DNA of 64,000 bases from CAYSCZ01 sp051155775. Lineage in GTDB: Bacteria > Bacteroidota > Bacteroidia > Cytophagales > Cyclobacteriaceae. The DNA lies in assembly GCA_051155775.1 (NCBI GenBank), contig DAXETV010000014.1:1-64000 (forward strand), read 5' to 3'. Below the pieces are notes generated by a model. That model saw nothing but the letters and a program-made list of their open reading frames with translations, was not told the origin of the DNA and searched no databases. Below, one piece after another: positions 17,595 to 26,836 of this stretch; the first letter of the stretch is position 1; each line of letters starts with the position of its first letter. The position numbers were made by a program, and so were the translations under genes.

Positions 17595-18257
17595 GTGATT
17601 AATGTATTGTTGGTGGATGATCATCAGATTGTATTGGATGGCTTATCGCTGCTGCTGAAAGCTGAAAAAGACATTCACAAAGTTGATGAGGTACAGAGTG
17701 GTAAGTTGGCCTTAAAAGCCCTGGAAGTTTATCCTGTAGATGTGGCTGTAGTAGATATAGACATGCCGGATATGGATGGTATCAAAACTACTAAGCTGAT
17801 CAAAAAAAAATATCCAGCTGTAAAAGTGTTGATTCTAACCATGCATAACCACGAACCATATATCAAAGCGCTGATTGAAGCTGGTTCATCAGGTTATATT
17901 CTTAAAAACAGGGGCAAAGAAGAATTGGTGTCTGCCATAAGAAAAGTGGCTGCCGGTAGTAATTACTTTTCAGATGCAGTGACAAACACACTGGTGAAAA
18001 GCATGCGAAAGCAAAGCAAAACTTTAAATCCGGAAAATATTATTCTCACCGACAGGGAAATAGAAGTATTGAAATTGATTGCTCAGGGTTATACCAATCC
18101 GCAAATATCAGAGACGCTTCATATATCTTTAAATACTGTTGGAACCCATCGTCGTCACCTGATTCATAAAACAGGTGCTAAGAATGCACGCGGTTTATCA
18201 ATGTATGCTTACGAACATGGAATCTTAGAAGAGGAGGAAGAAGATGATGATGAGTAA
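17595..18257 (+). CDS. NarL/LuxR-family response regulator
   Basis: The protein has 220 residues and starts at a GTG three bases after the kinase stop. The receiver domain carries D8-D9, phospho-acceptor D54 (A-V-V-D-I-D-M-P-D-M-D-G) and a K-N-R lysine near 105. A LuxR-type helix-turn-helix follows (L-T-D-R-E-I-E-V-L-K-L-I-A-Q-G and T-V-G-T-H-R-R-H). The C-terminal tail is unusual: an uninterrupted run of nine acidic residues plus a final Glu. It is the cognate partner of the TPR kinase, and targets are unknown. Confidence 0.93.
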   Translation: MINVLLVDDHQIVLDGLSLLLKAEKDIHKVDEVQSGKLALKALEVYPVDVAVVDIDMPDMDGIKTTKLIKKKYPAVKVLILTMHNHEPYIKALIEAGSSGYILKNRGKEELVSAIRKVAAGSNYFSDAVTNTLVKSMRKQSKTLNPENIILTDREIEVLKLIAQGYTNPQISETLHISLNTVGTHRRHLIHKTGAKNARGLSMYAYEHGILEEEEEDDDE

Positions 18258-18451
18258 TGCCCGTTATAGCCCAGACTTTAAGGCAAAGCCCTGTGAGCGC
18301 TCTTTTCTTGCAAATAATTATGTGGTACTCGAAAGCAAAAAGGTTGAGACATTTAAAGTAGGATCAGTTAAGGATTATGCTGAATATCTTTCGGGTGAAA
18401 GATGCAAGTAGAACCCAAACTGATGAGTATACCGCTAAAAAGCTCAATATC

Positions 18452-20890
18452 TTATTCGCTTCTCAACGCTTCTACCGGATTAGCCAGTGCAGTTTTGATG
18501 GACTGGTAGCTAATGGTGATACCAACCAACGCTATAGTAATTATGGAAGCAAACACAAAATTCATAGGTTGAAGTTTGGTTCTGTAGGAGAAATCCTCCA
18601 GCCATAAATTAGCAGCATAGATGGTGATAGGAATGGAAATAACCAATGAGACCATAACAAGGACCATGAATCGTTTTCCCAGAAGCATAACTAAATTAGT
18701 GATCGATGCCCCGAGCACTTTTCTAACACCAAATTCTTTGGTTTTTTGGGCAGCTACAAACATGATTAGTCCATAAGAACCCATGCAGGATATGATGATG
18801 GCAATAATAGCAAAGTAACTAATGAGCTTCCCAATCTTTTCCTGGTTGTCATAATTCTGAGCCAATGATTCATCAAGAAAGTTGAAAGTAAAAGTTTCTT
18901 CAGGAAAGAATTCATTCCAGGCTGCTTCAACATCAGCAATTGTTTCTAAGATGTTATTGTTTTCCAGGCGTATAGAGAAAACACTAAATTGTGGCGTACT
19001 TACTTCCATAATTAATGGGCCAAGAGCCTGGGCCAACGATATATAGTTGAAATCCCTCACTACTCCTATCACCTTGCCTTCTTTGCCTTCCAGGTTGATG
19101 GATTTTCCCAGTGCTTCTACAGGGGAGTGGAAATAAAATTCTTTTACAGCGGTTTCATTCAGGATGAAAGCATCCATGTGGTCACTTCCATATTCATGGG
19201 AAAAGCTTCTTCCGGTAATTAAATCAATTTCATAAGTTTCAATGAAATCATAATCCACTGCCATGACGGGAGAGAGCATATTGTCCTCGGCAGTAAATCC
19301 CTCAGGGATTATGTTTCTGCTAACTACCCCAAGGCCAGGAAGTGTGGATGATAAGGTGCTTGCTTTCACGCCAGGTATCTCATTTAGTGTTTCCTCAAAC
19401 GCATTGAGTTTGTTGCGTATTTTTTCATCAATACCACCAAAAGCATTATTAAGGTTCTGACTTTGCACCGGTACAGTTACCAGCAGATCTTTGTTAAAAC
19501 CCAGAGGTTTGTTTCTAAGAAAATCCAGTTGGTCAAAAACAATAAAGGCAATGGTGATCAACACTATGGAAATGATAAATTGTACAACCATCAGACCTCT
19601 CCTAAATGACAACCTGCCACTGACTTTTTTGGCGTCAATTCCCTGGATGGTGGTTATAGTAGGCATACTTGTGACAAAAAATGAGGGATAAAGCCCCGAG
19701 AGAATACCTGTAAGAATTATAATTAATATAAACCCGATAACTATCTCAATTTGAAAAAGGTCGTTGATGGTAAGTTCCTTTCCGGTAAGGATGTTAAACT
19801 GTGGCAATAGCATACCGGCAAACCATAAAGCTACAAACGCTGAAAGGATGGTTGAGATAACAGATTCACCAAGAAACTGGGCCATGAGGTTACTCTTCCA
19901 GGCACCCAGCGCTCTTCGCATGCTTATTTCCTTTGTCCTTTCCAGGGATCTGGCTGTGGACAGGTTGATGAAATTAATGCAGGCAATCAAAAGTGTAAGT
20001 AATCCAACAGCAATAAAAATGTAAAGAAAACTCCAGCTACCGGCCTGTTCATCGTCCTGCACGTCATCATTCAGATGTATGTCGACCAGTGGTTGTAGTT
20101 CATAGATCTGTCCTTTATTTTGATTCACCGGTATTTTCTCATTAATAAAATCCTGCAGCCTATCATTGATTGAAGCAATATCAGCATCCTCATTTAGCAG
20201 CACATAAGTTGTGGAATGTGATACCATCCAGTTTTGCCGGAAGTTATTTCGTATGTTTTCTTTAAGGTAATCCGGCTCCAGGTCATACATGTTATCATAA
20301 GGGATCAGCATATCAAAATGCCTGTGGGAATTCGAGGGAAAGTCTTTTACCACCGCTGTTACCATAAAGGATTTATCCCCTTCTAGCATAATGGACTGTC
20401 CGATTGGATTCAATTTATTAAAATATTTTTTAGCTATTTCTTCATTCAGGATAACTGTAAACGGTCGTTGCAATGCATTTTTGAGGGTACCCTGAACCCT
20501 TTCAAAATCGAATATCTCAAATATTTCCGGATCTGCGCAGTTAGCATTTGACGCCTCATACCTTTCAATTTTGCCGTTGTTCGATACTTTTACACTTACT
20601 GACCTGTTGTAAATGCGGGCCGTTTGCCTCATTTCAGAAAAATAATCACCCAGGTTTTCACGGACTACTGGAGGCATGGTTGATAAATCATAATTCTGAA
20701 TTTTATAACGCATCCTGAATATCTGCTTATATTGGTTATGAAACTTATCGTAGCTAAGTTCATCAACTACAAATACCAGTATTAAAACCGCGCAGGTAAG
20801 GCCACTTGCCAGTCCCAGCAGTGTGATAAAACTAAAGGACTTATTACGTAAAATATTTCTAATGGCTGTTTTGAAGTAGTTCTTTAGCAT
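18452..20890 (-). CDS. MacB/FtsX-type ABC transporter permease, duplicated core
   Basis: The protein has 812 residues with the architecture MacB_PCD - FtsX - MacB_PCD - FtsX. The first membrane helix is at about 21-43, a periplasmic domain follows, helices at about 285-440 with L-I-A-C-I-N-F-I-N-L-S-T-A-R, a second periplasmic domain, and final helices at about 690-800 with K-E-F-G-V-R-K-V-L-G-A. This eight-helix form is the common Bacteroidota antimicrobial-peptide or lipoprotein-type permease. No ATPase or HlyD gene adjoins it, so its partner must lie elsewhere. A role in transport versus mechanotransmission cannot be decided. Confidence 0.9.
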   Translation of the reverse strand: MLKNYFKTAIRNILRNKSFSFITLLGLASGLTCAVLILVFVVDELSYDKFHNQYKQIFRMRYKIQNYDLSTMPPVVRENLGDYFSEMRQTARIYNRSVSVKVSNNGKIERYEASNANCADPEIFEIFDFERVQGTLKNALQRPFTVILNEEIAKKYFNKLNPIGQSIMLEGDKSFMVTAVVKDFPSNSHRHFDMLIPYDNMYDLEPDYLKENIRNNFRQNWMVSHSTTYVLLNEDADIASINDRLQDFINEKIPVNQNKGQIYELQPLVDIHLNDDVQDDEQAGSWSFLYIFIAVGLLTLLIACINFINLSTARSLERTKEISMRRALGAWKSNLMAQFLGESVISTILSAFVALWFAGMLLPQFNILTGKELTINDLFQIEIVIGFILIIILTGILSGLYPSFFVTSMPTITTIQGIDAKKVSGRLSFRRGLMVVQFIISIVLITIAFIVFDQLDFLRNKPLGFNKDLLVTVPVQSQNLNNAFGGIDEKIRNKLNAFEETLNEIPGVKASTLSSTLPGLGVVSRNIIPEGFTAEDNMLSPVMAVDYDFIETYEIDLITGRSFSHEYGSDHMDAFILNETAVKEFYFHSPVEALGKSINLEGKEGKVIGVVRDFNYISLAQALGPLIMEVSTPQFSVFSIRLENNNILETIADVEAAWNEFFPEETFTFNFLDESLAQNYDNQEKIGKLISYFAIIAIIISCMGSYGLIMFVAAQKTKEFGVRKVLGASITNLVMLLGKRFMVLVMVSLVISIPITIYAANLWLEDFSYRTKLQPMNFVFASIITIALVGITISYQSIKTALANPVEALRSE

Positions 20891-21238
20891 TTGGATATTA
20901 TGTTATTTTTGAATTAACAAAAATCCAATGCAATGTTTTATGTAATTTATATGAGTGGTAGCATATCGTGAAGAGCAGTTCTAGTATATTGTTATGTAAA
21001 TGGTTAACTTTAGAACAACATCAAAAAGGCCTTTTAACAATTGAAGCAGATTATTATCTGTTTTGGTTTACTAGCGGTGGCCCTGATGCCAATGGATGTA
21101 ATAAGTAGTTTTTATTAATCACCCAATTTATGGTAATGATTGCTACCTTATTTTTAATAGGATTCATAGTTTCAATAATTTCATCCTTGATATTAAAACA
21201 ATCAAATAATTTTAAATAATCATATAAAAATATCAGTA
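20891..21238. other. Intergenic region, nothing firmly identified
   Basis: This AT-rich 348-bp spacer separates the permease and VOC genes, which are divergent. A 46-codon plus-strand frame (GTG 20968 to TAG 21106-21108) ends in T-S-G-G-P-D-A-N-G but has no signal peptide or recognisable family, and a 63-codon minus-strand frame at 21054-21245 overlaps it. I do not call either as a gene. Confidence 0.4.
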
Positions 21239-21661
21239 ATGTCAAATAGTCATGTAACAGGTATAGGAGGGATATTTTTTAAATGTAAAGATCCAAAGAC
21301 AATCAAGTTATGGTACAAGGAAAACCTTGGTATGAACACGGATCAATATGGCTGTCTTTTTGAGTTTCGATCTTCAGAAAATCCCGATCAAAAAGCTTAT
21401 CTACAGTGGAGTCCATTTAAAGATGACACCAGTTATTTCGATCCCTCTGATAAAGAATTTATGATAAACTACAGGGTGAAAAATATTGAGCAGTTAGTAG
21501 AGTCACTGAAAGCGAATGGCATCAATATTTGTGATGATATCGAGGTATACGAATATGGGAAATTTGTCCATATATTAGATCCTGAAAATAATAAAATAGA
21601 GCTCTGGGAGCCCATTGACCAGGCATTTACAGATCAGGTTAAAGGAGAAACGAATAATTAA
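21239..21661 (+). CDS. VOC-superfamily (glyoxalase/bleomycin-resistance fold) protein
   Basis: The protein has 140 residues: a single pair of beta-alpha-beta-beta-beta modules. Typical features are G-I-G-G-I-F-F-K-C-K-D near the start, L-W-Y-K-E-N-L-G, and the C-terminal G-K-F-V-H-I-L-D-P-E-N-N-K-I-E-L-W-E-P block with its metal-site Glu. Members include glyoxalases, dioxygenases and antibiotic-binding proteins; the substrate cannot be inferred. The next gene starts 13 bp after its stop, so the two may be cotranscribed. Confidence 0.88.
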   Translation: MSNSHVTGIGGIFFKCKDPKTIKLWYKENLGMNTDQYGCLFEFRSSENPDQKAYLQWSPFKDDTSYFDPSDKEFMINYRVKNIEQLVESLKANGINICDDIEVYEYGKFVHILDPENNKIELWEPIDQAFTDQVKGETNN

Positions 21662-21674
21662 TTTTCAAAAAATT

Positions 21675-22460
21675 ATGAGGTTTTTCCATTGGATTATTTT
21701 ACTAATCATGATATCCTGTCAGGCAAAAAATGACCGTTCATCAGAGAAGGAAATAGAGCCTGAGTGGATCCAGCTATTCAATGGCAAAGACCTAAACAAT
21801 TGGGATATAAAGATTGCCGGTTATGAGCTGAATAATAATTACAACAATACTTTCCGTATTGAAGGGGGTGTACTGAAAGTATCTTATGATCAATATGAAC
21901 GTTTCAATGGCGAATTTGGCCACATATTTTATAGAGGTACTTTCTCTCATTACCGGTTAAAAGTTGAATACCGCTTTGTGGGTGATCAGGTGATCGGTGG
22001 TGCCGATTGGGCATATAGAAACAGTGGCGCTATGCTGCATGGCCAATCAGCAGCAAGCATGGGATTGGATCAAAGTTTTCCGGTAAGTATTGAAGGTCAG
22101 TTTCTGGGTGGTGATGGTGAAAATGCACGAAGCACCGCTAATCTCTGCACGCCAGGTACCCAGGTAAAAATAGCCGATACGCTGGTGGCCAGTCATTGCA
22201 TTAATTCCAGTTCAACAACTTATCATGGGGACCAATGGGTGACCGTGGAGTTTGTGGTCCTGGGCGATAGCATCATTCACCATATTGTGGAAGGGGACAC
22301 GGTGCTGACTTATACTGATCCTGTGATCGGTGGGGATCAGCTCGCTGAGGATTATGCCCTTTCAGCAGGCACTCCTTTAAAATCAGGCACCATATCCCTT
22401 CAGGCAGAAAGCCATCCGTTGGAGTTCAGGAAAGTTGAATTATTGGATTTGAGCAAGTAA
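21675..22460 (+). CDS. DUF1080 (3-keto-disaccharide hydrolase-like) lipoprotein
   Basis: From the ATG at 21675 the protein has 261 residues with a lipobox L-I-M-I-S-C (Cys15); the frame extends 60 bp upstream but that would bury the signal. The mature part begins with the DUF1080 hallmark W-I-Q-L-F-N-G-K-D-L-N-N-W and continues as a concanavalin-like beta-sandwich with Y-R-N-S-G-A-M-L-H and G-G-D-G-E-N-A-R. Members act on 3-keto-glycosides or bind sugars at the cell surface. No polysaccharide-utilisation genes adjoin it. Confidence 0.87.
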   Translation: MRFFHWIILLIMISCQAKNDRSSEKEIEPEWIQLFNGKDLNNWDIKIAGYELNNNYNNTFRIEGGVLKVSYDQYERFNGEFGHIFYRGTFSHYRLKVEYRFVGDQVIGGADWAYRNSGAMLHGQSAASMGLDQSFPVSIEGQFLGGDGENARSTANLCTPGTQVKIADTLVASHCINSSSTTYHGDQWVTVEFVVLGDSIIHHIVEGDTVLTYTDPVIGGDQLAEDYALSAGTPLKSGTISLQAESHPLEFRKVELLDLSK

Positions 22461-22575
22461 AATTTTTAAATCAAATTATTTATCTCATGTTAATGAACAC
22501 AATCATCGGATCTTAATTTTCTTTCGTAGCAGATGACATTTTACAAATTTCTGGCTTAGTCTATGAGCTGGCAGT

Positions 22576-25533
22576 TCAAACCACCTCAAATTTCTTCTTC
22601 ATGGGCAACTTCTCCATGTAGTCAACCTCCATCATGGGTACACCAAAGTCTTCCACCACCAAGCCCCGGAGAAGATAAAAGCCCTTCCCCCTAAATGAGT
22701 ATTTTTTGGAGACATTTGGGAAGTGCACGGTATCAAAGACATTACCCTCGTGGTCATAAAAGGTGCCGAAGTGCATGCGCAGGCCATCTTTGGTGCTGGT
22801 GTTCTTAGTGGTGACGATATAGCCAATCATGCGAACATGTTGTTTTGTTTTTTGCATCAATTGCTGTGCAGTGGTATTTCCCCGGTCATCGGTGGCCAAT
22901 AATAAAAAAGGATCGCATAGCGGAAATTCGAGCAGCTCAAGCTGGTCGAAGGCATCATCCAAAGGGTGAACTTTCAGGGGGGGGAGTTCATAGTGTGGCA
23001 ATTCGAGATCAAACAGGTCCAGTGAATAACTTGCATGTGGCTTTCCAAAGTACAGTTGTGCCTCCCAAAGCAATTCCTTTTTAGAGCGCCTGGTAAACCG
23101 AAAAGCACCGATACGGATCAGCATCCTGATCTGCTCTAAACCAATGGGTATGCGACGGATAAAGTTATCCAGACAGTGATAGCCGCCCTGCAGGTCTCTT
23201 TCCCGTTCGATTAGTTGGCCGATCTTTGTTTCCAGGCTTTTGATGTGGATGAACCCAACGTAAATGGTTTTTCCGGTAATGTAAGTGAAGTAATGACTAT
23301 GATTAACGCATGGTGCTTCTATCAAAGCACCATTCATGCGTGCTTCATGAAAATAGAATTCAGTCTTATAAAATCCTCCGAAGTTGTTGATCACCCCCAC
23401 CATGAACTCCAGCGGGTAATGGGCCTTCAGGTAAAGGCTCTGGAAGCTCTCTACCGCATAGCTGGCAGAGTGTCCCTTGGAAAAGGAATAACCGGAAAAG
23501 CTTTCGATCTCATACCATACCCTTTCTGTAACGTGGTCAGGATAGCCTATTTGTTTACAATTATCAAAAAAAGCATCTTTCACCCGTTGAAATTCTTTTC
23601 GGGAGCGATACTTCCCGGACATTCCACGACGCAGGACATCAGCTTCTGTGAGGGTCAGGTTAGCAAAGTGGTGGGCTACCTTGATCACATCTTCCTGGTA
23701 TACCATAACCCCATAGGTTTCGCTGAGCAGCTCATCCATTTTAGGATGGATGGACTCATAGGTTTTGCCTTCTTGGATTTGGTGGTGCCTTTCGATGTAT
23801 GCACGCATCATCCCGGACCGCGCCACTCCCGGTCGGATGATCGAACTGGCTGCTACCAGCGTTACATAATCCCTACATTCCAGTTTGTGGAGCAGCATGC
23901 GCATAGCGGGTGACTCCACATAAAAGCAGCCCATGGTTTGACCTTTTTCCAGCAAGGTCCGGATCTTTTGGTCTTTCTTAAAATCATCAAAGCGTCGGAT
24001 ATCTTCTGTTCTGCCCCGGTTAGTCCTGATCAGGGAGAGGGTGTCTTTTATGTGTCCCAACCCACGCTGGCTGAGCACATCAAATTTGTAAATGCCCATA
24101 TCTTCAGCGTTATGCATTTCAAAATGTGCCACCGGGAATCCCTTAGGAGGCAGATCTGTAGTGGTATAAGCATAAATAGGCTTCTCGGTGATCAGCACGC
24201 CGCCGGCATGGATGGAAAGATTGGCAGGGATCTTCAGTAGCAGCTTTCCATATTGGGTGATCAGCCTGTGGATGTCATCTTTTTTTTTGTAATGGGCAGG
24301 ATTGGCTACCAGTTGGTCAATCTCTTCTTTGGGCAGGCCAAACACTTTGGCTATTTCCCGGATGGTTGATCGGCCCTGGTAGGTGGTGTGCGTGCCCAGC
24401 AGTGCTACGTGGTCATTTTGGTAGCGGTCAAATATGTAGCGGTATATGTCGTCACGGTCCTTCCAGGAAAAATCCATATCAAAGTCGGGTGGGGAAGTAC
24501 GCTGTGGGTTTAAAAACCTTTCGAAGTATAAATCAAGCTCCAGAGGATCAACATTAGTGATTTCCAGGCAGTAAGCGATCAGACTGTTGGCACCACTTCC
24601 GCGGCCTACATATTCAAATCCTTGATTTTTACCATATTTTACAATGTCATAAGCGATGAGGTAGTAGGCTTCAAAGTTTTTTTTTGAGATTATTTCCAGT
24701 TCTTTTTCGAATCTTTCCAGGGCTTCAGTATCATCAGCACCATATTTGTCACAAAATCCTTTCCAGGCCTCTTCTCTTAAATACTGTAAGTCAGCTTTTT
24801 TACTGCCCAGCAGGTGCTTTTTGTTTTTATCAGCCCCCATGTCAAATGTAATGTGACACTGTTCAAGCAGCCGCTCGGTGTTTCTGATTATCTGTGGATA
24901 CTGTTGATAATATTTTTTAAGTTCATTTTCCGGAAGCATGAACTCATTAGGATCACATTGTACGGCTTTGTTGAGCTTGCTGAGCAAGGTGTTCTGGGAG
25001 ATAGCCCGTAACAACCTATGCACATTGTAGCTGGTCCGGTCCTTCAGGGTTACAGGATGAAGCGCTACCAGCTTCTCGGGGTATGCTTTGCAGGATGAGT
25101 AGGGGATTTTGTTTAATTCCTTGATTTTGATGCCGATAAACTCATTTGGTCGCAGTGCTTCTGGCGCTATTGTGTTAAAAGGATAAATGACCAGGGCATT
25201 ATCGAAATGCGGGGCACGAGACAATAGCGGCTTTTTACTCAGGTTGTAATGGGATAAATAGCGGTTTATTTCCTCAAATCCTTCGTTATTTTTTGCAATA
25301 GCAATGTACAGCAGTTGCTCTTCCCTTCGAAACTCCATGCCCAGCGCGATATCCAGGGGGTGTTTTTCTTTTTGCTCATTGCATATCCTTAGCAGTTCGA
25401 TGTATCCGGCGGTGTTATTGATATCGGTAAGCACTAATTTGTTTACCCCACATCTTTTGGCTTCGTCAAAGAGCTGTTGTATGGAAAGTGTCCCATACTT
25501 GAAACTATAATAGCTGTGACAATTCAGGTACAT
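22576..25533 (-). CDS. dnaE: DNA polymerase III alpha subunit, short non-replicative form (DnaE)
   Basis: The protein has 985 residues, shorter than replicative DnaE (about 1,160). It has an N-terminal PHP domain (starts N-C-H-S-Y-Y-S-F, then L-T-D-I-N-N), a C-family polymerase core with P-D-F-D-M-D-F near residue 350, G-R-G-S-G-A-N-S-L, Y-K-F-D-V-L-S-Q-R-G-L-G-H, and the fingers block (S-G-M-M-R-A-Y, Y-Q-E-D-V). A short C-terminal OB-like part ends M-K-K-K-F-E-V-V. It starts 2 bp after the dinB stop and so is cotranscribed with it. The pairing is analogous to imuB-dnaE2 mutasomes; this copy is probably the damage-induced translesion enzyme, not the replicase. Confidence 0.88.
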   Translation of the reverse strand: MYLNCHSYYSFKYGTLSIQQLFDEAKRCGVNKLVLTDINNTAGYIELLRICNEQKEKHPLDIALGMEFRREEQLLYIAIAKNNEGFEEINRYLSHYNLSKKPLLSRAPHFDNALVIYPFNTIAPEALRPNEFIGIKIKELNKIPYSSCKAYPEKLVALHPVTLKDRTSYNVHRLLRAISQNTLLSKLNKAVQCDPNEFMLPENELKKYYQQYPQIIRNTERLLEQCHITFDMGADKNKKHLLGSKKADLQYLREEAWKGFCDKYGADDTEALERFEKELEIISKKNFEAYYLIAYDIVKYGKNQGFEYVGRGSGANSLIAYCLEITNVDPLELDLYFERFLNPQRTSPPDFDMDFSWKDRDDIYRYIFDRYQNDHVALLGTHTTYQGRSTIREIAKVFGLPKEEIDQLVANPAHYKKKDDIHRLITQYGKLLLKIPANLSIHAGGVLITEKPIYAYTTTDLPPKGFPVAHFEMHNAEDMGIYKFDVLSQRGLGHIKDTLSLIRTNRGRTEDIRRFDDFKKDQKIRTLLEKGQTMGCFYVESPAMRMLLHKLECRDYVTLVAASSIIRPGVARSGMMRAYIERHHQIQEGKTYESIHPKMDELLSETYGVMVYQEDVIKVAHHFANLTLTEADVLRRGMSGKYRSRKEFQRVKDAFFDNCKQIGYPDHVTERVWYEIESFSGYSFSKGHSASYAVESFQSLYLKAHYPLEFMVGVINNFGGFYKTEFYFHEARMNGALIEAPCVNHSHYFTYITGKTIYVGFIHIKSLETKIGQLIERERDLQGGYHCLDNFIRRIPIGLEQIRMLIRIGAFRFTRRSKKELLWEAQLYFGKPHASYSLDLFDLELPHYELPPLKVHPLDDAFDQLELLEFPLCDPFLLLATDDRGNTTAQQLMQKTKQHVRMIGYIVTTKNTSTKDGLRMHFGTFYDHEGNVFDTVHFPNVSKKYSFRGKGFYLLRGLVVEDFGVPMMEVDYMEKLPMKKKFEVV

Positions 25534-25535
25534 GG

Positions 25536-26720
25536 TCAGGCGGCAAACATGTTGTTGTCCATTCGTATGCGCTGGCTGATCCCCATAGTGGCTGCCCGCA
25601 TCAATTTTCCGCTGCCATGCTTGCTCCGTATCCTGTCCATGGCCTGGTACAAGCGGATGCTTTCTTCAGTATCATCAAACAAACTGATCTGGTAGTTGCC
25701 ATGTACCAGTCCACTGAGCCGCACACCGATCAATCGTATCAGCAGCCGGCGATTGTATAGCTTATCAAACAGGTCCATTACTTCCTGGATGATGATGTGG
25801 TCGGTAGAAGTAAATGATACATGACGCTGTTTGGTGAAAGTGTCAAAATTGGAGTAGCGCAGCTTTACCGTGATGCAGGAGGTAAGCTTGTGCTCTTCAC
25901 GCAGCTTGAAACATAACTTTTCCACCATAGCCATCAGCGTCAACCGCAACTTTTTCACATCAATGGTGTCGGTCTCGAAGGTGCACTCGGTGGAGATGGA
26001 CTTTCTTTCGTGATAGGGTTCTACCGGACTGTGGTCAATGCCATTGGCCCGGTTCCAGAGCACCCTGCCATTTCTCCCAAAAGCGTGCTCCAACATTTTA
26101 ATAGGCATTTCTCGTAGGGTCTTTACCGTGGTTACCCCCATTTCGGTGAGGAAGTGCGCAGTCTTGCCGCCAACCATGGGTAGTTTTTTTACCGGTAATG
26201 GCGCCAGGAATTCCCGCTCTTCTCCACAGGGTACCTGTTTTTCCCCGTTGGGCTTGTATTCATTGGTAGCTACTTTGGATACTAATTTATTGATAGACAA
26301 TCCCATAGATATGGGAAGGTGGGTTTCTTTAATGATCTTTTGTCTTAGCATTTTAGCCCATTTGAAAGCGCCAAAGAATTTATCCATTCCGCTCACATCC
26401 AGATAGAACTCATCAATAGAGGCTTTTTCAAATAGGGGGGCCTGGTCAGAGATGATCTCGGTAACCATCCGTGAAAACTGGGTGTAGGACTCCATATCAC
26501 CGGAAATAACCAGTGCATCAGGGCATAGTTGTAATGCCAGTCGGGTAGGCATGGCGGAATGTACGCCAAACTTTCTGGCTTCATAGCTGCATGAGGCCAC
26601 TACCCCCCGGTTGCTGCTGCCTCCTATGATCAGGGGTTTTCCCTGCAACCTGTTGTCTTTCATACATTCAACAGACACGAAGAAAGCGTCCAGGTCCATG
26701 TGGATGATTGTGCGTTTCAT
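25536..26720 (-). CDS. dinB: DNA polymerase IV (Y-family translesion polymerase)
   Basis: The protein has 394 residues, of usual DinB length. Catalytic acids are visible: D9 in M-D-L-D-A-F-F-V-S-V-E and the D-E pair in A-S-I-D-E-F-Y-L-D-V-S-G near residue 105. Thumb (P-M-V-G-G-K-T-A) and little-finger domains follow, ending R-I-R-M-D-N-N-M-F-A-A; the last residues could act as a beta-clamp peptide, though not a strict consensus. It is the first gene of the dinB-dnaE operon and starts 10 bp downstream of operator O1, so it should be directly repressed by the divergent S24 repressor. Confidence 0.93.
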   Translation of the reverse strand: MKRTIIHMDLDAFFVSVECMKDNRLQGKPLIIGGSSNRGVVASCSYEARKFGVHSAMPTRLALQLCPDALVISGDMESYTQFSRMVTEIISDQAPLFEKASIDEFYLDVSGMDKFFGAFKWAKMLRQKIIKETHLPISMGLSINKLVSKVATNEYKPNGEKQVPCGEEREFLAPLPVKKLPMVGGKTAHFLTEMGVTTVKTLREMPIKMLEHAFGRNGRVLWNRANGIDHSPVEPYHERKSISTECTFETDTIDVKKLRLTLMAMVEKLCFKLREEHKLTSCITVKLRYSNFDTFTKQRHVSFTSTDHIIIQEVMDLFDKLYNRRLLIRLIGVRLSGLVHGNYQISLFDDTEESIRLYQAMDRIRSKHGSGKLMRAATMGISQRIRMDNNMFAA

Positions 26721-26729
26721 AATTATTAA

Positions 26730-26746
26730 AACTAAATAAATTAGTT
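26730..26746. promoter_or_regulatory. Operator O1 of the mutagenesis cassette
   Basis: AACTAAATAAATTAGTT is a perfect 6-5-6 inverted repeat (AACTAA/TTAGTT). It sits between the predicted dinB -7 element and the dinB ATG. It aligns base by base with O2 and O3 and is the most symmetrical of the three. Confidence 0.65.
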
Positions 26747-26755
26747 ATTTAATTT

Positions 26756-26763
26756 CAAATTTA
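26756..26763 (-). promoter_or_regulatory. Predicted -7 element for dinB-dnaE
   Basis: On the minus strand the octamer is TAAATTTG, a full match to TAnnTTTG. The transcript would start near 26750, just ahead of O1, so a repressor on O1 would block initiation. No convincing -33 TTG was found at the usual spacing. Confidence 0.45.
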
Positions 26764-26791
26764 ACGATTTAGGTACTATTTTTACGTTAAA

Positions 26792-26808
26792 AGCTAATAA
26801 AAGTAGTT
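26792..26808. promoter_or_regulatory. Operator O2 of the mutagenesis cassette
   Basis: AGCTAATAAAAGTAGTT matches O1 at 12 of 17 positions and keeps the CTAA left half-core and the TAGTT right half. It is centred 62 bp from O1 and 22 bp from O3, about two helical turns, which would place O2 and O3 on the same DNA face. Confidence 0.6.
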
Positions 26809-26813
26809 AATAA

Positions 26814-26830
26814 ACCCAATAAAATTAGTT
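26814..26830. promoter_or_regulatory. Operator O3 of the mutagenesis cassette
   Basis: ACCCAATAAAATTAGTT shares the 3' 11 bases of the consensus, with a degenerate left arm. It ends 6 bp before the ATG of the 94-residue gene, so binding here would block the rightward transcript that also encodes the repressor, giving autoregulation. Confidence 0.55.
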
Positions 26831-26836
26831 ATTGTT

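Noticed and set aside
20968..21108. 46-codon frame ending T-S-G-G-P-D-A-N-G
   Set aside because: GTG start only, no signal peptide, overlapped by an opposite frame; not enough support for a peptide gene.
23215..23913. 232-codon plus-strand frame opposite dnaE
   Set aside because: The minus strand encodes an unmistakable polymerase across the same bases; the frame is a shadow in GC-richer DNA.
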